Counted from the first letter of the stretch, positions 34,295 through 43,726 are shown. The stretch is 64,000 nt of DNA from Acidimicrobiia bacterium (GCA_029210695.1 JARGFH010000013.1:1-64000); one strand, 5' to 3'. The notes: a model not told the origin generated them from the sequence alone. Numbers and translations: made by a program.

Positions 34295-35767
34295 ATGCCG
34301 CCAGGGCTGAATGAGCCAGAAGAACATCCGCAAGCCGGTATAGCCGGCGAGGACCCATGGCCCGGTCCGCCCGGCCTGGACGGCACCGACGGGCTCGAGT
34401 CGGGCGAGGATGACCAGACACTGCTGGGGCACGATCAACTGCTCGCGCTACGTTCCAGCCGCCATGTCACCCGGCGTCCGCGGCGCCGCCGAAGATGGCC
34501 GTGGATCACCGGCCTGGTCGTGCTGGCCGTTGCGGCAGCGTTCTACGGTGTGTACGCCTTCGGGTGGACCTATGTGGAGGACTTCCTCATCACCAGGAAC
34601 GTCTCGAGCGCAGCAGCCGGATATCCGGGTCTCATCACCACCTACTCAGATGGTGTCGCCACGATCGCGGGTGAGGTCGAGACGACCGCCGATGCAGATC
34701 TGCTGGTCGCCTCCATTGGACGGGTGGACGGTGTTGAGGAGGTCCGCGCAGACCTCACGGTTGCGGCCGCTTCGACCTCGGGCGCGCTAGAAACTGCCAT
34801 TCTCGAAGGGCTCGCCGGTGCTGGTATCACTACCGTCACGCCGATCATCGAGGGATCCACCGTCACGCTGATCGGAACCGTCACCGAACCGAACGATCTC
34901 GACATCGCCTCTTCGATCGCCGTCGGGATCGATGGTGTTTCGCAGGTGCTCAATCGGGTCGTCGTCGCCTCGGACGTCTCGTCGGCAGCCCGTCAGCTGC
35001 TCGACGCGGCCGGTTTCGCGACGGTGGCAGTGCTCATCAACGGCAATCTGGCAGTGCTGAGCGGCACAGTGGCCGCTGACCGCGACGTGTTGGCGGCGGC
35101 CGATGTCGTGCTGGGACTCCCCGGCGTCGAGAAGGTCGACAACCGCTTGGAAGTCGGCACCACTCCGGATACCACCGCCGTTCCGGTGGGTGTCCCCGGC
35201 GACGAAAGCTCCGCGCTGGCTGCAGCACTCGAAGATGCAGGCTACGAAGGGATCGCAGTGACCCTCGACGGCAGCGTCGCCTACCTCGACGGCGTCGTTC
35301 CCTTCGATGTGCTCGAAGACGGCTACTTTGCCTTTGTCGATGATGTTCGATCGATTGTTCTGGAGGTCGGTGACGAGGTAACCGTGGTCAACCGACTCCG
35401 TCTGAGAGGAGATGAACAAGAGTTGAGAGACCAACTCCAGGCGCTTCTCGAGGAGAGCCCGATTGTGTTTCTCAGTGGATCTTCCGACCTCACCATTGAA
35501 AGCCAGGCAGCCCTCGATATCGCCGCCAAGATCATCCTCTCCCAACCCGGGTTGCAGATATTCATCGCCGGGCACACAGACGCCAGCGGGAGCGCCGAGG
35601 CGAACCAGCAACTGGCCGGGGAGCGAGGGAGGGCCGTGTATGGCTACCTCGTGTCGGTCGGCGTCCCGGCCAACCGCATGGCCGTGGTCTCATATGGTGA
35701 GCTCTTTCCGGGCCGGGGAGCCTCGGCAGCCGACGATCGCCGCATCGAGTTCGAGGTGGGACCATGA
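34295..35767 (+). CDS. Four BON-like repeats with C-terminal OmpA domain
   Basis: A 490-residue envelope protein. Residues 1-67 are acidic then strongly basic (RRPRRRRR), followed by one TM (about 68-90). Four BON-like repeats follow, with GVATIAGEV (about 105-160), STVTLIGTV (165-230), GNLAVLSGTV (235-290) and GSVAYLDGVV (305-375). The OmpA-like domain occupies about 390-490, with IFIAGHTDASGSAEANQQLA and SYGELFP, so it should hold peptidoglycan. The architecture resembles mycobacterial ArfA/OmpATb with additional repeats. ATG has AAGAGGA 7 nt upstream. A long leader precedes it. The next gene overlaps by 4 nt. Confidence 0.85.
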   Translation: MPPGLNEPEEHPQAGIAGEDPWPGPPGLDGTDGLESGEDDQTLLGHDQLLALRSSRHVTRRPRRRRRWPWITGLVVLAVAAAFYGVYAFGWTYVEDFLITRNVSSAAAGYPGLITTYSDGVATIAGEVETTADADLLVASIGRVDGVEEVRADLTVAAASTSGALETAILEGLAGAGITTVTPIIEGSTVTLIGTVTEPNDLDIASSIAVGIDGVSQVLNRVVVASDVSSAARQLLDAAGFATVAVLINGNLAVLSGTVAADRDVLAAADVVLGLPGVEKVDNRLEVGTTPDTTAVPVGVPGDESSALAAALEDAGYEGIAVTLDGSVAYLDGVVPFDVLEDGYFAFVDDVRSIVLEVGDEVTVVNRLRLRGDEQELRDQLQALLEESPIVFLSGSSDLTIESQAALDIAAKIILSQPGLQIFIAGHTDASGSAEANQQLAGERGRAVYGYLVSVGVPANRMAVVSYGELFPGRGASAADDRRIEFEVGP

Positions 35768-37170
35768 GGGACCGGGTTGTTGTCTTGGTGGCGTTACTCG
35801 TTGTAATGGGTGCCTGTACGTCGACCGAGCCGCAAGTCGTGATCCCCTCAACGACTGCTCCCGCTTCAACGTCGACGACGCTCGAGACTGACGCCCCCGA
35901 TGCTGCGATTGCTGCCGGGGTGACTCCTGCAACAACAGACGGCATCACTGCCACGGACGACACGATCTATGTTGGCGTACTCGCCGATCTCACCGGCCCG
36001 TTCTCAGGGACCGTCGTGGATGTGGTGGACGCCCAGCTTGCGTTTTGGAGTCGCCTCAACGACGAGGGGGGCATCGGCGGCAGGCAGGTCGAGGTATTGA
36101 TTGCGAACACCGGGTACGACCTGAGTATCCACCAGGCGAAGTACGCGGAGCTGAAGGACCGCGTCGTCATGTTCGCTCACTCGACGGGATCACAGCAGAC
36201 GCTGTCTGTGCTTCCGAACTTGATCGAGGACGATCTGCTGGCCTTGCCGGTCACCTGGTATTCGGGGTGGTCTGATCCTCAAATGGGAGCCAATTTGCTC
36301 GAGACCGGCTCCAATTACTGCATGGAAGCGATCAACACGATCTCCTACATCGACGAGCAGCATCGAGCGACAACTGGGCGAGCGCCGAGACTCGCCATCA
36401 TCACCTTCCCGGATGACTTCGGTCGCGATTCAGCGGCAGGCGCTCGCTATGCCGCCGAGCAGTTAGGCATGGAGATCGTGTACGACGGCGAAGGCACTGT
36501 CATCCCGGGTCAGGACCTTCGACCCATTGCAGTAGCTGCGGCCGCCAGCGGTGCGGACTACACATGGATGGCCACCGATCCCATTTCGATGGTTGAGATC
36601 GTGGGAACGGCACTGCAGCTCGGCTACACCGGGCAATGGGGCGTTGCTATGGTCTCGTTCTCCGACCGGTTGCTGTCCACCGCGCTCGGCGACTACATGG
36701 CGCAGAACATGCTGATGTCGACGCTCATCTTGCCGCTCGGGGCAGAGGCCGAAGACATGGCCGAGGTCATCTCTGTGCTGGCCGCCGCCTATCCGGACCG
36801 GTATCCGTCGACCGGCCTCATCGAGGGTTACCTCGAGTACGTGGTGACGAAGACTGTGCTGGAGCGGGCCACCGATCTCGGCGACCTCACTCCGTCCGGC
36901 GTCGTCGCCGCAGCCGGGAGGATCGGCTCCCTGTCATACGGTGGCCTCGCGCCATCCAATATCTACAGCGGGGACGCGGCCTCCACCGTTACTCGGGCGA
37001 CCGCCATCTACCGCCCGGATAAGGCGTTGTTCGACGATCAAGGTGGTCTCGATGCCACCCTCGGAGCAGGAGCCATCTCGCCACTCTCGCCGATCCTGGG
37101 GTTCACAGCCTCCGATCTGGCGGCCTCCTACGACTTCCAAGGCCCGTGTTTCGTCTTTCCAACTGGATGA
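35764..37170 (+). CDS. Branched-chain-type substrate-binding lipoprotein
   Basis: Periplasmic-binding protein type 1 (Leu/Ile/Val-binding fold), 468 residues. Lipoprotein signal with lipobox VMGAC and a Thr/Ser-rich linker. The mature domain begins IYVGVLADLTGPFSG, the common start for this group, followed by INDEGG-like NDEGGIGGRQVEVL and LAIITFPDDFGRDSAAGA. No permease or ATPase is adjacent; the only partner is the BON-OmpA gene, which it overlaps by 4 nt. It may therefore sense or hold a ligand instead of feeding a local transporter. Confidence 0.88.
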   Translation: MRDRVVVLVALLVVMGACTSTEPQVVIPSTTAPASTSTTLETDAPDAAIAAGVTPATTDGITATDDTIYVGVLADLTGPFSGTVVDVVDAQLAFWSRLNDEGGIGGRQVEVLIANTGYDLSIHQAKYAELKDRVVMFAHSTGSQQTLSVLPNLIEDDLLALPVTWYSGWSDPQMGANLLETGSNYCMEAINTISYIDEQHRATTGRAPRLAIITFPDDFGRDSAAGARYAAEQLGMEIVYDGEGTVIPGQDLRPIAVAAAASGADYTWMATDPISMVEIVGTALQLGYTGQWGVAMVSFSDRLLSTALGDYMAQNMLMSTLILPLGAEAEDMAEVISVLAAAYPDRYPSTGLIEGYLEYVVTKTVLERATDLGDLTPSGVVAAAGRIGSLSYGGLAPSNIYSGDAASTVTRATAIYRPDKALFDDQGGLDATLGAGAISPLSPILGFTASDLAASYDFQGPCFVFPTG

Positions 37171-37185
37171 AATGGTTCTCAGGGG

Positions 37186-37731
37186 TTAGTTGAGACCCGG
37201 ATCGTCCGGCAGTGTGGCGAATAGCGCGACCTTTCCTCGTTGCCTCTTCAACACGAGCGGCCACAGGTTCTCCGCGTCAGAACTGAATGGATCTTCCGGT
37301 GTGCTTGCAAACACCCACCAGGCTTCGTCTCTGATCTCACCTTCGAGTTGTCCGGGTGCCCAAGCCGCATATCCGCTGAAAACGCGCACAGTCTCGAATC
37401 CCGCTTCAGCCGGGTCGTGATCGAGGTCGACGAGTTGGACATCGTGGATGATCAACGCGCTCAGATCCCCCGCCGACTGGGGGCCTCGTGCCACCGCCAG
37501 CGCGACCTCTTGCCGAACCGGTCCGCCGGAGAACACGACCCGCGGCTCGGCGACGAGCGACTCCCACTCGTCGAGATAATCCGACACCGGGATTTCGAGC
37601 GGACGGTTCAAGACCACGCCCAGCGACCCATCGTCATCATGTTCGATCATGAGGACTACGGTCCGGTAGAAATTCGGATCGAGTAGGAATGGGGTTGCCA
37701 CCAGGAGCCGGCCGGCCAGCGACTCGATCAT
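37186..37731 (-). CDS. YqgE/AlgH family protein
   Basis: UPF0301 protein of 181 residues, cytoplasmic, function unresolved. Family markers: GRLLVATPFLLDPNFYRTVVLMIEH start (read in parts), LGVVLNRPLE, FSGGPVRQE, RVFSGYAAWAPGQLEGEI and the terminal WPLVLKRQRG. The ATG at 37731 overlaps the RNase HII stop by 4 nt. A longer frame exists but lies within that gene. It meets the binding-protein gene tail to tail. Confidence 0.9.
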   Translation of the reverse strand: MIESLAGRLLVATPFLLDPNFYRTVVLMIEHDDDGSLGVVLNRPLEIPVSDYLDEWESLVAEPRVVFSGGPVRQEVALAVARGPQSAGDLSALIIHDVQLVDLDHDPAEAGFETVRVFSGYAAWAPGQLEGEIRDEAWWVFASTPEDPFSSDAENLWPLVLKRQRGKVALFATLPDDPGLN

Positions 37732-38429
37732 AGAAACAGCCGCCCCTGTGGATCGGGGCGCTCGTAGCGAGCAACGCCATTCCACGGAAGCCCGTCCATG
37801 AACGCCCAACTGCGCCGATGAATGGTGGTTGGTCCAAGCGCATGGAGAGCAGCCTTGTGGATAGGGCACGGATATCCTTTGTTCGCCGCGAAGTTGAAAG
37901 CCGGGAAGTGCTCGTCGTGCGCGCGCATGATACGGTCCCTGGTGACCTTGGCGACGATGGAAGCAGCGGCAATCGACAGCGACGTCGCGTCACCCCTGAT
38001 CAGAGTGCTCGTTCGACCGTTGCCGACGAAGTCCCAGTTCCCATCGACGAGCACATAGTCCGCTTCGATACCGAGACCGGTGAGAGCCCGGCGGGCGGCG
38101 AGCCGCTGTGCTTCCGACATGCCGAGTCGATCGCATTCCTCATGAGATGCATGCCCGATCGCCCAGCGGTCTACCCAGTCGAGAATACGATCGAACAGGG
38201 CTTCCCGCTCATCCTCGATCAGAAGCTTGGAATCGCGTATCTTGTAGACGCGTCGATCGGGAGGAAGGACGACCGCTCCGATCGTCAGAGGTCCGGCCCA
38301 CGACCCGCGGCCGACCTCATCCATTCCCACCACGATCTGGGCGCCGCGCTCCCAGTGCCGGCGTTCGACCGTGAGCGACGGAGAACTGGAGCGAAGAGAG
38401 CGACGCAAACGCGGGACGGTATCCGGCAC
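37728..38429 (-). CDS. rnhB: Ribonuclease HII
   Basis: Endonuclease that removes ribonucleotides from DNA-RNA hybrids, 233 residues. Active-site context MDEVGRGSWAGPLT carries the Asp-Glu pair, VLVDGNWDF the third Asp, and SIVAKVTRDRIM the conserved basic stretch; GYPCPIHKAAL is the usual substrate-side motif. A 30-residue N-terminal extension rich in Arg/Ser precedes the domain. Overlaps yqgE by 4 nt. Confidence 0.95.
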   Translation of the reverse strand: MPDTVPRLRRSLRSSSPSLTVERRHWERGAQIVVGMDEVGRGSWAGPLTIGAVVLPPDRRVYKIRDSKLLIEDEREALFDRILDWVDRWAIGHASHEECDRLGMSEAQRLAARRALTGLGIEADYVLVDGNWDFVGNGRTSTLIRGDATSLSIAAASIVAKVTRDRIMRAHDEHFPAFNFAANKGYPCPIHKAALHALGPTTIHRRSWAFMDGLPWNGVARYERPDPQGRLFL

Positions 38430-38520
38430 CGTCAGAGGTTACCCCTCCCCCGCCCGAATGCCCGATGGCTTCCACCACTCTGCCGTGCTCACCGGGAACA
38501 ATCCGCTTGGAACGTTGGGC

Positions 38521-39351
38521 CTATGGCTCGTGAGTTGACATGACCCGCTTCAGCCATTCGACGATCCCGGCGACGACCTCCGGGCCTTCGGGTTCATTGA
38601 GCGATTCGTGTCGAAGCTTCGGGTAGAGCAACCGCTCGACGGTTGGCAGGTCGGCCAGGGTCGCCGAGACGGCGGCCGGAACCAGCTCGTCTCCGCCTCC
38701 GTGAATGACCAGGGTTGGCACGGTGAGCTTGTCGAGTCTCGCACGCACGCGGTCACCCGCTGCGAACATCTCGGCGCCCAGGCGCGTGGTTGCCTTCGTC
38801 AGGACGAGCGGATCGGCGAAATAGGCCTCACCGACCGCAGGGTCACGGGAGAGCTGCTCGGCCGAGATCTCTGTCGGAATCGCCAGTTTCGGGAACAGCT
38901 TCCCGAGTGGCGGCGCCAGCAGTCGCTGCCACGCCTTCCCTCCGCTCAGGGCCGGGGCGCTGGAGACGACGTAGTCGGGGTGAGGGCGATCAGACACGAG
39001 ATAGTCGAGCACGATGAGGCCCCCGAGCGAATGACCCATGAGAACGGAAGGCAGGCCTTCTCGACGGGAGGCGGTGAGCTCTTCCTGCACCTCATCGAGG
39101 AAGTCGCAGAACGTGTCGACGTGAGCGCGGACCCCGGCCGAGGCACCGTGGCCGAGCAGGTCGTAGCTGAACACGGCAATTCCGGCATCGGCAAACAGGC
39201 CACCGGTCTGCTCGTAGCGCCCGCTGTGCTCCCCCAGTCCGTGCACTATGAGCATCGTTGCCCAGGGATCTGTCGCGACCCACTTCCGTCTGAGCCGGGT
39301 GTGGGTGCCCGTGCGGATTGTTTCGACGGTGGACGATTCAGTCATCGTCAT
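38521..39351 (-). CDS. Alpha/beta hydrolase, monoacylglycerol-lipase-like
   Basis: A 276-residue serine hydrolase. IVHGLGEHSGRY carries the oxyanion region; the nucleophile is in VLMGHSLGGLIVLDY, the acid in IHGGGDELVP and the His in KLRHESLNEPE. The HGxGEHSGRY start is typical of Hydrolase_4/monoglyceride lipases. Its first 14 nt overlap the end of gcvPB, so it should be co-transcribed with the glycine cleavage genes although no metabolic link is known. Confidence 0.88.
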   Translation of the reverse strand: MTMTESSTVETIRTGTHTRLRRKWVATDPWATMLIVHGLGEHSGRYEQTGGLFADAGIAVFSYDLLGHGASAGVRAHVDTFCDFLDEVQEELTASRREGLPSVLMGHSLGGLIVLDYLVSDRPHPDYVVSSAPALSGGKAWQRLLAPPLGKLFPKLAIPTEISAEQLSRDPAVGEAYFADPLVLTKATTRLGAEMFAAGDRVRARLDKLTVPTLVIHGGGDELVPAAVSATLADLPTVERLLYPKLRHESLNEPEGPEVVAGIVEWLKRVMSTHEP

Positions 39352-40831
39352 TCCTCCAGGTCACTCGTAGATGCCGGGCGGCGGAAGCCTCATCCGGCCG
39401 TCCAACCGGTGTGTTAACGGGAGCGGCGTGCAACGCATCGGGTTCGGTGGCCGCCCGGTCGGCTATCGAGAGCAACGCAGCGGCGAGGGCATCCATCGTC
39501 TGCATGCTTTGGGTTTCGGTCGGCTCCATCATCAGCGCTTCGTCGACGATCAGCGGGAAGTAGACCGTCGGCGCATGAAACCCCTCATCCATGAGTGCCT
39601 TGACAATGTCCATGGCCCGGATACCGGTGCTCTTCTTCAGTGTCTTGGCGGATGCGACGAACTCGTGCATGCACGGTGAATCGTACGGGAGATCGTATGG
39701 GCCCCGTAACAGCTCCTCCAGGTACCTGGCGTTGAGAACCGCACGCTCCGACACACGCCGCAAGCCATCGCCACCCAGCGCCTTCATGTAGGCCAGGGCC
39801 CGGAGCACAACTCCGAAGTTGCCGTGCTTTCCGTGGACGCGGCCAATGCTCTTGGCGGGCGTCACCCACCGAATCACCCCGTCTTCGCCGGCTTCCGGAA
39901 GCGGGCCCGGTAGAAACGGCACAAGCACGTCGTGGACCGCAACAGGCCCCGCGCCGGGGCCACCACCGCCGTGCGGGGTGGCGAACGTCTTGTGAAGATT
40001 CGAATGGACGATGTCAAAGCCCATCAATCCAGGTTTGGCGACACCCATGATCGCGTTCAGGTTGGCGCCGTCGTAGTACACCAGGCCCCCTGCCTCGTGC
40101 ACGATCTCGGCGATCTCAACGATGTTCTCCTCGAACAGTCCGAGGGTGTTTGGGTTGGTCAGCATCAGACCTGCAACCTGACCGTCGACCAGGCCACGCA
40201 GCGCCTCAACGTCGACCATGCCGCGGTCGTTGGAGGGCACTTCCACCGCTTGGTAGCCGCCCAGAGTGACGGAGGCGGGGTTCGTGCCGTGGGCGGCGTC
40301 CGGAATCAGGATCTTCGATCTCTCTTCGCCCTTGTCCTCGTGATAGGCCCGCATCAGCAGCAGGCCGGTCAGCTCACCTGAGGCACCGGCCGGAGGCTGG
40401 AAGGTTGCCCGGTCCATGCCCGTGATCTCGCAGAGGTATCGCTCAGCCTCGACCAACACCGCCAACGCACCCTGTGCCGAAGACGCCGGTGTTGCCGGAT
40501 GGAGATCACGAAACGCAGGGTGCTCTGCCGCCCAGTCGCAGACTTTGGGGTTGTACTTCATCGTGCACGAACCGAGCGGGTACGCGCCGAGATCCACTGC
40601 GAAGTTCCGGTGTGACAGACGCGTGTAGTGCATCACTAGATCGTGTTCGCTCACCTCAGGAAGAGCGACCCGTTCCTCGCTCTTCTCCGGTAGATCGAGT
40701 TCGATCTCGGGTACATCGAGCGGTGCCAGCGACCAGGCGCGCCGGCCGGAGACGGAGATCTCTTTCAGGGTCGGTTCTTCGGAGCCACCGACGAGGGGAG
40801 ATGATGCTGCAGAGCCACCAGGCTTAGGCAT
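39338..40831 (-). CDS. gcvPB: Glycine dehydrogenase (decarboxylating) subunit 2
   Basis: C-terminal half of the P protein in the two-subunit type of the glycine cleavage system, 497 residues. PLP lysine is in VHSNLHKTFATPHGGGGPG; GASGELTGLLLMRAYH and ILIPDAAHGTNPASV bind the cofactor phosphate and substrate. It decarboxylates glycine and passes aminomethyl to the lipoyl arm of GcvH. The start overlaps gcvPA by 8 nt. The downstream hydrolase overlaps by 14 nt. Confidence 0.95.
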   Translation of the reverse strand: MPKPGGSAASSPLVGGSEEPTLKEISVSGRRAWSLAPLDVPEIELDLPEKSEERVALPEVSEHDLVMHYTRLSHRNFAVDLGAYPLGSCTMKYNPKVCDWAAEHPAFRDLHPATPASSAQGALAVLVEAERYLCEITGMDRATFQPPAGASGELTGLLLMRAYHEDKGEERSKILIPDAAHGTNPASVTLGGYQAVEVPSNDRGMVDVEALRGLVDGQVAGLMLTNPNTLGLFEENIVEIAEIVHEAGGLVYYDGANLNAIMGVAKPGLMGFDIVHSNLHKTFATPHGGGGPGAGPVAVHDVLVPFLPGPLPEAGEDGVIRWVTPAKSIGRVHGKHGNFGVVLRALAYMKALGGDGLRRVSERAVLNARYLEELLRGPYDLPYDSPCMHEFVASAKTLKKSTGIRAMDIVKALMDEGFHAPTVYFPLIVDEALMMEPTETQSMQTMDALAAALLSIADRAATEPDALHAAPVNTPVGRPDEASAARHLRVTWRNDDD

Positions 40832-42155
40832 GAGCGATCACCTCCTTGAGTAGGGAAATGTAGGCATCGATCTGTTCCTTGGTCCGTTGTTCGGTCAGGG
40901 CGATGAGCAGCCCGTTTTCCAGTTCGGGGTAGTCGGCCGAGAGATCGATCCCGGCGAGGATCCCTTGTTTCGCCATCGCGTCGATGACTATCGCCGGTGC
41001 GACCGGCAACGTAACGGCGAATTCTCTGACATAGGCGGCGGGATGGGCAAGCTTCACACCATCGATCGTGGTTAGACGAGCCGCCAGGTAACGGGCCTTC
41101 TGAGCCGACTGTCTTCCCACCTCGGTCAGGCCGTCGGGGCCGAGCCAGGCCAGCTGAATCGCCACGCCGATGGCGTTCAGAGACTGATTAGTGCAGATAT
41201 TCGATGAAGCCTTCTCTCGCCGGATGTCTTGCTCTCTGGCTCGCAGCGTGAGGACGTACGCCAAGCGACCGCGGTCATCGGTGGTAGTTCCGACCAGCCG
41301 GCCGGGAAGTCGCCTGACCAGACTCTCGGTGACGGCGAACAACCCGACGCCCGGCCCGCCGAAGGTGAGTGGCCCGCCGAGGGGTTGCCCTTCTGCAATA
41401 GCGATGTCTACTCCGGCTTCGCCCGGCGTCCGGAGCAGCCCGAGTGTCATTGGATCGACGACGGCAATCGCCAGGGCGCCACGGGTATGCGCAACTTCAA
41501 CCGCCGACCCGTACGATTCGATGGCGCCGAGATAGTTCGGTTGTGCCACGACGACTGCGGCCGGCGGACCATCTGCATCAGGGTTCCAGTGCGTGACTCC
41601 CGCAACAACCGGATGTTCAACCATTGCGATACCCCGGGCGTGCGCGAATGTTGCGATCGTTTGTCGAACTTGCGGTCCCACGGCCCCCGATACCCAGATC
41701 ACGTTCCGGCGGGTGGCCGCCACTGCCACATTGACTGCTTCCAGGGCGGCTCCGGCGCCGTCATAGACCGATGCGTTGGCAACGTCCATGCCCGTGATGG
41801 CACACACCATCGATTGGTATTCGAACAGTGCCTGGAGAACGCCCTGGCTCACTTCCGGCTGATAGGGCGTATAGGACGTGACGAACTCGGTCCGCAGGTT
41901 CAGCGATCGCACGGTCGGTGGAAGGTAGTGGTCGTAGTGGCCACCACCCGCAAAACAGACCAGATCGTCATTGCGTTCCGCCAGAGCAGTGATGGCGGCG
42001 ACGAGTTCCGGCTCACTAATGCCCGCCGGGAGGTCGAGGTCCCCGACCACGCGTACGAGGTCGGGGAGATGTCCGAACAGATCTTCAACTGAAGAGAGGC
42101 CGACTCGACTCAGCATTGCTTCGATGTCGGCGGCGGTATGCGGTGTGAAATCCAC
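40824..42155 (-). CDS. gcvPA: Glycine dehydrogenase (decarboxylating) subunit 1
   Basis: N-terminal half of the P protein, 443 residues, forming the heterotetramer with subunit 2. FLCFAGGGHYDHYLP-like segment, YTPYQPEVSQGVLQALFEYQ, MDVANASVYDGAGAALEA and ASSNICTNQSLNAIG are diagnostic. A GTG at 42155 preceded by GGAAAGGA gives the usual DFTPHTAADIEAML start; upstream in-frame codons belong to the gcvT end. gcvT stops one base away. Confidence 0.94.
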   Translation of the reverse strand: MDFTPHTAADIEAMLSRVGLSSVEDLFGHLPDLVRVVGDLDLPAGISEPELVAAITALAERNDDLVCFAGGGHYDHYLPPTVRSLNLRTEFVTSYTPYQPEVSQGVLQALFEYQSMVCAITGMDVANASVYDGAGAALEAVNVAVAATRRNVIWVSGAVGPQVRQTIATFAHARGIAMVEHPVVAGVTHWNPDADGPPAAVVVAQPNYLGAIESYGSAVEVAHTRGALAIAVVDPMTLGLLRTPGEAGVDIAIAEGQPLGGPLTFGGPGVGLFAVTESLVRRLPGRLVGTTTDDRGRLAYVLTLRAREQDIRREKASSNICTNQSLNAIGVAIQLAWLGPDGLTEVGRQSAQKARYLAARLTTIDGVKLAHPAAYVREFAVTLPVAPAIVIDAMAKQGILAGIDLSADYPELENGLLIALTEQRTKEQIDAYISLLKEVIAHA

Positions 42156-42156
42156 G

Positions 42157-43206
42157 TCAGTCCTTTCCCACGAACGGAGGTGTGACCCGCCGGGTAGGAT
42201 GCCACGCTCCACGGATTTCGACCTCAATCGGATCGGCGGGAGAGGGCGGAGGGCTCAGATACGCCATGCCGATCCCGTAGCCCAGTGAAGGGCTGAAGTT
42301 GCCGCTTGCCACCACGCCCGTTGCCGATCCGGCGCGGACCGGATAGCCGTGTCGAGGTATCTGCCGGCCCTCCATTGCGAATCCTACGAGCAGCTTGGGC
42401 AGGTCTTCCTTGAGGCGCAGGAGCGAAGGGCGGCCGACGAAACCGTGATCCCAGTCGACGACCCACTCGAGGTCGGCTTCGAGGGGGCTGGTGTCTGCGT
42501 CGAGATCCTGGCCCCACAACGGGTAACCCATCTCGAGGCGCAGCGTATCTCTCGCCCCGAGCCCACAGGCCGTCGCCCCGGCATCGAGGAATGCCCGAAA
42601 TAGGGCCGGGCCCAGGTCACCGTCGACCGCCACCTCTCCCCCTCGTTCTCCCGTGTATCCGGTGCCGGCCGCCCACGCTTCTCTGCCCTCAAAGGAGCCC
42701 GTGACAACCCGGAATCGCCCCGGTCGCTGTCCGATGATCGACTCGATGAGAGCGGGTGCGTTGGGACCCTGGACTGCCAGAAGTGCGGTCGTCTCCTGAA
42801 GGGAGGCGATGGTCACGGCTGCAGGTGCGGCCGCGTGGAAACGGGCAAGGATCGGAGCCTGATTCGCACCGTTCGGAATGACCCAGTAGTGCTCGTCGTC
42901 CCATCGCCAGACAATGATGTCGTCTTCGACTCCTCCCCCATCGTTGAGGGCCATCGTGTACTGGGCTCTACCGGGCACAATCTTGCCGATATCGTTGCAG
43001 AGGAGGCTCCGGAGCAGCTCGGTCGACCCGGCGCCCTGGAGGTCGAATCGTCCGAGGTGAGAGACGTCGAACACGCCGACTTCGTCGCGGACGGCATTGT
43101 GCTCCGCCAACACCCCGTCGTACTGGACCGGCATGTCCCAACCGGAAAAGTCGACAAACTTGGCGCCAAGTTCTTCATGTGTCGCATGGAGCGGGGAACG
43201 CGGCAT
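42157..43206 (-). CDS. gcvT: Aminomethyltransferase (T protein)
   Basis: T protein of glycine cleavage, 349 residues; transfers the aminomethyl carbon to tetrahydrofolate and releases ammonia. PLHATHEELGAKFVDFSGWD is the standard N-terminus, the folate-binding region shows YTGERGGEVAV, and the C-terminal barrel has GYGIGMAYLSP. It begins the gcvT-gcvPA-gcvPB run; gcvH lies 5.5 kb upstream in the same strand. No glycine riboswitch-like structure was recognised in the short leader. Confidence 0.95.
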   Translation of the reverse strand: MPRSPLHATHEELGAKFVDFSGWDMPVQYDGVLAEHNAVRDEVGVFDVSHLGRFDLQGAGSTELLRSLLCNDIGKIVPGRAQYTMALNDGGGVEDDIIVWRWDDEHYWVIPNGANQAPILARFHAAAPAAVTIASLQETTALLAVQGPNAPALIESIIGQRPGRFRVVTGSFEGREAWAAGTGYTGERGGEVAVDGDLGPALFRAFLDAGATACGLGARDTLRLEMGYPLWGQDLDADTSPLEADLEWVVDWDHGFVGRPSLLRLKEDLPKLLVGFAMEGRQIPRHGYPVRAGSATGVVASGNFSPSLGYGIGMAYLSPPPSPADPIEVEIRGAWHPTRRVTPPFVGKD

Positions 43207-43273
43207 AACACCTCCGTTGACTTCCAGAACGAGACTAGACGCGCCGGGGATCCTCGCCGGTCAACCGTCCGTT

Positions 43274-43726
43274 CTACCCGGCTTCGGAGCCTGCCTGATC
43301 GAGTCGGGTTATCTGCGGCGGTCCGGGGATTCGGCTTGGCAGCGAAGCATCGTCTAGTTGACCCGGTTCCTCAAGCCCGTACTTCACGACCAGATGGAGG
43401 TAGTCACGTTGGTAGAGGATCTTGCACCGTATTTCGGGATGGAACTCGAGCAGTCGCCGAACTTTGCGGTTCTTCTTGGTTACGAGCTTCTGGTTCATCG
43501 TGGTGATCTCAATGAACATGTCTTCGTCCGGCAGGTAGAAGTCGGGAGTGAAGAAACTGGTCGGGGTGCCGTCCTCGTCGAACTCGATTTCAAACGAACG
43601 CGGTTCGTAATCCCATGGCAATCCGTAGAAGTCCAGGAGCAACGCGAACTGCCGCTCGCTGTTGTGAGCAAACGGGACGGCATCCGCCGTCGGGCGGCCG
43701 GACCCATCCGGGTGGTGAGTGCTCAG
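43274..43726 (-). CDS. PD-(D/E)XK-nuclease-like conserved protein, probable CTG start
   Basis: About 150 residues. Core WDYEPRSFEIEFDEDG, SFFTPDFYLPDEDMFIEITT, then KLVTKKNRKVRRLLEF resembles the TnsA-like restriction-endonuclease fold, with Glu in EPRSF, Asp in TPDF and Glu in FIEIT as the likely metal ligands. The conserved region PFAHNSERQFALLLDFYG lies upstream of any ATG or GTG; the only fitting start is a CTG at 43726, giving a CTGA overlap with the MerR stop. A TTG at 43642 would cut the conserved region. Function unknown; the C-terminal 25 residues look disordered. Confidence 0.65.
   Translation of the reverse strand: MSTHHPDGSGRPTADAVPFAHNSERQFALLLDFYGLPWDYEPRSFEIEFDEDGTPTSFFTPDFYLPDEDMFIEITTMNQKLVTKKNRKVRRLLEFHPEIRCKILYQRDYLHLVVKYGLEEPGQLDDASLPSRIPGPPQITRLDQAGSEAG

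Noticed and set aside
41229-42092. A 287-codon plus-strand frame antisense to gcvPA
   Set aside because: It has no recognisable motif and the gcvPA motifs on the opposite strand are unmistakable.
43207-43273. Glycine riboswitch in front of gcvT
   Set aside because: The 67-nt leader is too short for the tandem aptamer and no typical aptamer core was recognised.
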